From positions 682,001 through 746,000 of the forward strand of contig CAUJHS010000022.1 in the NCBI GenBank assembly GCA_963204915.1: a stretch of DNA of 64,000 nt, written 5' to 3'. A program made the position numbers and the translations under genes. This stretch comes from Planctomycetota bacterium (GTDB taxonomy: Bacteria > Planctomycetota > Planctomycetia > Pirellulales > Pirellulaceae). The notes below the pieces were generated by a model. It saw nothing but the letters and a program-made list of their open reading frames with translations, ran no database searches and was not told where the DNA came from. Below, piece by piece: positions 60,671-64,000 of this stretch. How positions within the stretch are numbered: position 1 is the stretch's first letter; the number at the start of each line of letters is the position of its first letter.

Positions 60671-62983
60671 TCAGCGGTGGCCAACATCGTCGTCGCTTTC
60701 CGATGCGACGACAGCCGCGAGCGCAACGCCCCAACCGGCCAACAAAAAGGCAAGTTGATAAGCGTGCAAAGAATACCCCACGCCGACCGCCAATTGGGCG
60801 GCGGTTGCGCCCATCAGCGCTTTAGCGGAAGCGCCCGGCCACTCATCGCCCTTCTTCCAAATAATCCAACCTAACATGAGCAACGTCCCAATCCACACCA
60901 ACACATAAAGCGAGAAACCTACCGCGCCGGTCTCGCTAAGCGCTTCGAGATAGCTCGAATGGATGTCGCTCAAATAGTCGGGTCCTGTTTCCGGTCCTTC
61001 GCCGAACACAGGATACTTGTGAAAAGCCTCCCAACCGTACTCCCACAACCTCAGTCGCCCGGTATCCCAACCTTTCTCTTGAGATACGATGGCTTCAAAT
61101 CGCTTCCAGACCGGTGTGTTATAGAGGAACACTCGCGATACAACGAAGCCTGGAATGGCCGTAGCTAACAACATCCACCGGTAACGAGACAGTAAGACCC
61201 AAACACTAAGCCCTAAAACAGCGCCTGCCACCGCCGACCGTGATTCACCAGCATACAGAATCGAAAGCAATCGCAGCGACGCAAGTCCAAAGACCGCCTT
61301 CACCGCCAAGTGTGATGACTGAAAAACTCCCTGCGCAGCCAAGGGAAGAACAATCGCAGCGACCGTGGCCGTAATGTGATCGCGGTACATCACGCCAGAA
61401 TATAGAGCGCCGCAAAGCGCCACGCTGACAACCAGGAAGAACGTCAGCATTCCCTCCGCGCGGCGGGTTGCATATACGTGAGCGGCGACCCACATAATGG
61501 CGGCTGAATCGACAAGCCGCACACATTGCTTGGCGACTTCGACATTCCAGGCGCGGCCTTCCACGTGCGCCAGTCCTGCAGAAAGCAAGCCCCATGCGGC
61601 ATACGCTATCGCCAGCCAAGGAAGCCACCGCCATCTTGTGTCACCTATCGGCCGACCCCACTGTGCAATCGCAACACCAACGATACCAAGAATCGCCACC
61701 AATTCTAACAAACCCAAACCGCGAGAGAATTGCGCAACAACGTTCACGCGCGGGACCACGCCATAGCCAAACGTCCCGAACACCACTAACACCCACACCG
61801 GAAACCTCGGCACGAGCAACAGGCACAGTAACCCGATTGCCCAATAGGCCTGAAAGATCCACGTTGGCTCCCACTTGGGGAACTGCCAGCCGCTGAACCC
61901 TCGTTCGCCGGGCGTCGCGTTATTGGCCTGCCATAACACCCAAGCGGTGGCGCCAAGCACGGCAAGGTAAAAGCCGACTCGCAGTGCGCGAACGCCGCCG
62001 GGCAAAGGTTCTTCATCGAGCCCTGCAATGAGCCGCCATCCGCGAGCCAGACTTCGTCGCATGGCAGGCCACACTCCACCAAGCGCGGCGCTGTTCCCTA
62101 AGTAATGTGCGAGCGAAACGCCACACGACATGCCAATGACCATCGCGGCGATCTCGACCACATCAGTGCGCCGGCTGAAGACGATCAATTGACCAATCGC
62201 CAACATCACTCCCAAGCCCAGCACCAACCAACGGCACGCTCGCTCGCTTCGAACTCGCTGCGAGTCGGTGGTATGCGTAGTTGCTAACCAGAACCCAACT
62301 GGCAGAAAAAGCAACACAAAGAGTCCGACGTCCAGAAGCCGTTCGGGCGTTGACTCGGAAAATGGATTGATGACCACGCGGTCTTCACGAAACTTCTGCA
62401 CCAGTTCGCGCGGCCGAATTGTCAAGTCCAGCGGCAACAGCCACAACAGCGTTGCGATGACGAAATAGCCCTGCAGCGCCCAATCGCGCCATCGTTCGCT
62501 TGACGACGCCGGTTGCCGCATCGCCAGCCAAATGCTCAACGGTTTGCCAACGCCCCACCATAACAACACGCCCAAAGCGGCGCCCACGGTCTCGGCGACA
62601 ATGTCGTATTGAGAGACCGTCCGGGCGGGAAACCACAACTGCGCCAGTTCAATCAAAATGCTCAACGACGCAGCGGCGCCAATCAGAACGCCCGAGCGAA
62701 GCAATCGCGTCCGAGTTGAACCCTGGATTAATGTCGCGGCGGCCCAGAAGAACCCCAGTGGCGCAAACAGCGCTACGTTCGCCGCCACATCGCTGGGGCT
62801 GGGTCGTTCTGAAGTCAACCAGGGTAACCGACGAAGGTACTCCCGCAACACATCCGGGTCGGGCGTCACCTTTTCAAACGGCGTGAAGGAGCCGTAAATT
62901 GCAACAAGCGTGTATCCCCCAGCCAGCATAGCGAACCAAGTCCAAAGCGGATTACTTGTTCGACGAGACTGGGTCAGATTCAT
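60671..62983 (-). CDS. VanZ-like / O-antigen ligase-like membrane fusion protein
   Basis: A 770-residue polytopic membrane protein; ATG 62983 is chosen since the first TM then lies at about residues 15-35. Two VanZ-like units come first (SDVAANVALFAPLGFFWAAA, SQYDIVAETVGAALGVLLWW; then ERLLDVGLFVLLFLPVGFWLA). From about residue 350 there is an O-antigen ligase/polymerase (Wzy/WaaL-like) region with many TMs and the large-loop signature EYGWEAFHKYPVFGEGPETG followed by SDIHSSYLEALSETGAVGFSLY. Probable role in surface polysaccharide assembly. Convergent with the sulfatase gene (34-base gap). Confidence 0.82.
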   Translation of the reverse strand: MNLTQSRRTSNPLWTWFAMLAGGYTLVAIYGSFTPFEKVTPDPDVLREYLRRLPWLTSERPSPSDVAANVALFAPLGFFWAAATLIQGSTRTRLLRSGVLIGAAASLSILIELAQLWFPARTVSQYDIVAETVGAALGVLLWWGVGKPLSIWLAMRQPASSSERWRDWALQGYFVIATLLWLLPLDLTIRPRELVQKFREDRVVINPFSESTPERLLDVGLFVLLFLPVGFWLATTHTTDSQRVRSERACRWLVLGLGVMLAIGQLIVFSRRTDVVEIAAMVIGMSCGVSLAHYLGNSAALGGVWPAMRRSLARGWRLIAGLDEEPLPGGVRALRVGFYLAVLGATAWVLWQANNATPGERGFSGWQFPKWEPTWIFQAYWAIGLLCLLLVPRFPVWVLVVFGTFGYGVVPRVNVVAQFSRGLGLLELVAILGIVGVAIAQWGRPIGDTRWRWLPWLAIAYAAWGLLSAGLAHVEGRAWNVEVAKQCVRLVDSAAIMWVAAHVYATRRAEGMLTFFLVVSVALCGALYSGVMYRDHITATVAAIVLPLAAQGVFQSSHLAVKAVFGLASLRLLSILYAGESRSAVAGAVLGLSVWVLLSRYRWMLLATAIPGFVVSRVFLYNTPVWKRFEAIVSQEKGWDTGRLRLWEYGWEAFHKYPVFGEGPETGPDYLSDIHSSYLEALSETGAVGFSLYVLVWIGTLLMLGWIIWKKGDEWPGASAKALMGATAAQLAVGVGYSLHAYQLAFLLAGWGVALAAVVASESDDDVGHR

Positions 62984-63119
62984 GTTCACTCGTTCACAAA
63001 CAATAGGAAACAGGCAGAACGAGTGTAATCGGTATTCGCCACGGCTTGTACCCTTCACGGCAAAGCGAAACTTACTGCCCGCTGCAACGAGGCGACGAAA
63101 CGGGTATCCGTTGTTCAAC

Positions 63120-63148
63120 GAAAAAAGGCCGCGATTGCCCGCGGCCTT
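63120..63148 (-). terminator. Intrinsic terminator of the small exported protein gene
   Basis: On the minus strand the 9-bp stem AAGGCCGCG/CGCGGCCTT with a 6-base loop is followed by a T-run. It lies 24 bases after the stop of the gene ending at 63172. Confidence 0.9.
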
Positions 63149-63171
63149 CTGGCGTGTCTTCGAGGTTTGTT

Positions 63172-63546
63172 CTAACGCCCGCCCATCGAGGGGTAAAAGT
63201 GCGAGTGGTTCATAAACGTGGCGCCGTGCCCCGTGGGGCCAATGCCAGGGTCTCGCATTTCTCCAAGTTGCGTCACATCTTGCCGCAACGTACCCAGCTG
63301 TGTGCGGTTTTGCTGAATCGCCGAACCTTGCGACCTTAGGTATTGGTCCAGTTCGCGCCCGGGGCGAATGTACGCGTGAAAGTTGTTCACCACGCCGGTA
63401 TTAAAACGAAAATAATCGAGGTAGGGGCTCAACGTCGGTCGAGACGGCACATAGGTTCGCGGTTGAAAAGGCCGTTGCCCCCAAGCCGGCGCGCTCAACG
63501 CAGCAAGTGCGACCGCCACAAACAAACCTTGATAAAGGGTTTTCAT
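63172..63546 (-). CDS. Small exported protein, planctomycete type
   Basis: A 124-residue protein with a clear signal peptide (LYQGLFVAVALAALSAPAWG, cleavage near residue 23) and GAAGGAGC before the ATG. The mature part has YLDYFRFNTGVVNNFHAYIRPGRELDQYLRSQ, then a Gln/Thr-rich helix and a short Gly/His-rich tail. The family is not characterised as far as I know, but this layout is familiar from planctomycete genomes. It is followed by an intrinsic terminator, so it is a monocistronic or last gene. Confidence 0.82.
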   Translation of the reverse strand: MKTLYQGLFVAVALAALSAPAWGQRPFQPRTYVPSRPTLSPYLDYFRFNTGVVNNFHAYIRPGRELDQYLRSQGSAIQQNRTQLGTLRQDVTQLGEMRDPGIGPTGHGATFMNHSHFYPSMGGR

Positions 63547-63667
63547 CGCCTTGCTCCTTCTTCCTTCACCGACCGTCGTGTTTGGTCCGGCCAGAGGCCG
63601 TAGTCCACTGTCTTTATTCTAGGGGCGACTCTGGCGAGAGTCCACCTTGGCGCCTCAATACCGCGTT

Positions 63668-64000
63668 TTACGAAGCGTCGTCGTCATCGTCGTTGTGCGC
63701 AATGACCGCAATCGGCACGGCAATCGCCACGGCGGTCAGCGTATAGGCAATCACGGGATAACGTTCGTAAAAGTCGTAAAACGTCCTGCGCGTGCTGGTT
63801 TGGCTTCGCATAACTTGGCTATCTTCCACCAGGAACACGCCCTCCTTGGCCGAAGGAGGAGCCGCACCTGGGGTCCAAACGCGGCACAGGCGAGCTTCTT
63901 CGCCCGCGACCGCGAGAAACACGCCGCCGCGTCCCAGTGGAAGGGCTGCATCGCCTTGTTCGTCGGTCACGGCCGAGACCGCAAACCCGTCAGGCTGACG
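63668..64000 (-). CDS. Partial protein with C-terminal TM segment and acidic tail
   Basis: The 3' part of a gene cut by the window end: the frame stays open from 63970 to 64000 (GFAVSAVTDEQGDAALPLGRGG). The GTG at 63970 is probably internal. The visible part has a beta-rich stretch like a carboxypeptidase-regulatory or Ig-like repeat end, then a linker, a TM segment (VIAYTLTAVAIAVPIAVIAHN) and a DDDDDAS tail. A 121-base gap separates it from the next gene. Function unknown. Confidence 0.7.
   Translation of the reverse strand, partial: RQPDGFAVSAVTDEQGDAALPLGRGGVFLAVAGEEARLCRVWTPGAAPPSAKEGVFLVEDSQVMRSQTSTRRTFYDFYERYPVIAYTLTAVAIAVPIAVIAHNDDDDDAS

Noticed and set aside
1-64000. CRISPR arrays, tRNA or rRNA genes, prophage or IS elements
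   Set aside because: No regularly spaced repeats, cloverleaf, rRNA segments, integrase or transposase sequences were noticed on reading. A dedicated scan was not possible, so short tRNAs cannot be fully excluded.

Overview
The window is GC-rich (about 60% by eye) and gene-dense. It reads as chromosomal DNA of a planctomycete, probably near Pirellulales. This rests on family content: a DUF1501 protein, a sulfatase, FG-GAP/ASPIC and multiheme cytochrome proteins, a PQQ-type dehydrogenase fused to cytochrome c, an ECF sigma factor next to a Ser/Thr kinase with an extracytoplasmic sensor, twin-arginine signal peptides and frequent GTG starts. I recognised no rRNA, tRNA, CRISPR array, prophage or transposase.

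Layout. 1-9.7 kb: a divergent redox cluster. The minus strand carries a CoxII-like cupredoxin without a recognisable CuA site, an SCO1/FG-GAP/ASPIC fusion, a TPR membrane protein and a small lipoprotein; the plus strand carries 7-heme and 8-heme c-type cytochromes. 9.7-18.2 kb: a beta-helix lipoprotein, an RND efflux pair (adaptor plus permease), a HEAT-Imm51-like protein and an Imm17-like membrane protein. 18.2-26.1 kb (minus strand): glpK, a YyaL/DUF255 protein, an FHA protein, a sensor Ser/Thr kinase and its ECF sigma factor. 26.3-36.2 kb (plus): a BASS transporter, ribosomal protein S1, a GH15 glucoamylase-like enzyme, a DUF1501 protein, an ankyrin protein and a Tat-exported glycosidase-like protein.

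36.2-49.8 kb is the most interesting region: a large retron-like system. A structured intergenic RNA candidate has every hallmark of an msr-msd: a complementary a1/a2 pair, an AGC branch-G context directly after a1, two short msr hairpins, a long msd hairpin, an upstream sigma70-like promoter and a terminator just after a2. It is followed on the same strand by four genes: an ARM/HEAT protein with an internal BRCT domain, a 2150-residue beta-propeller/HEAT protein, a SWIM zinc-finger protein with a C-terminal WGR-like domain, and a retron reverse transcriptase with NAxxH, YADD and VTG motifs. From memory this resembles the published ARM + SWIM retron class (type XIII), but the 12-kb RNA-to-RT distance, the giant propeller/HEAT protein and the BRCT/WGR content deserve attention.

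50.1-64.0 kb: type III glutamine synthetase, a pseudokinase-kinase tandem protein, a sugar-dehydrogenase/triheme fusion with a Tat protein and a sulfatase downstream, a VanZ/O-antigen-ligase fusion, a small exported protein, and a gene cut by the window end.

Starts were chosen by Shine-Dalgarno match and signal peptide position; several are GTG. Function calls are family-level reading of the translated sequence without database searches.
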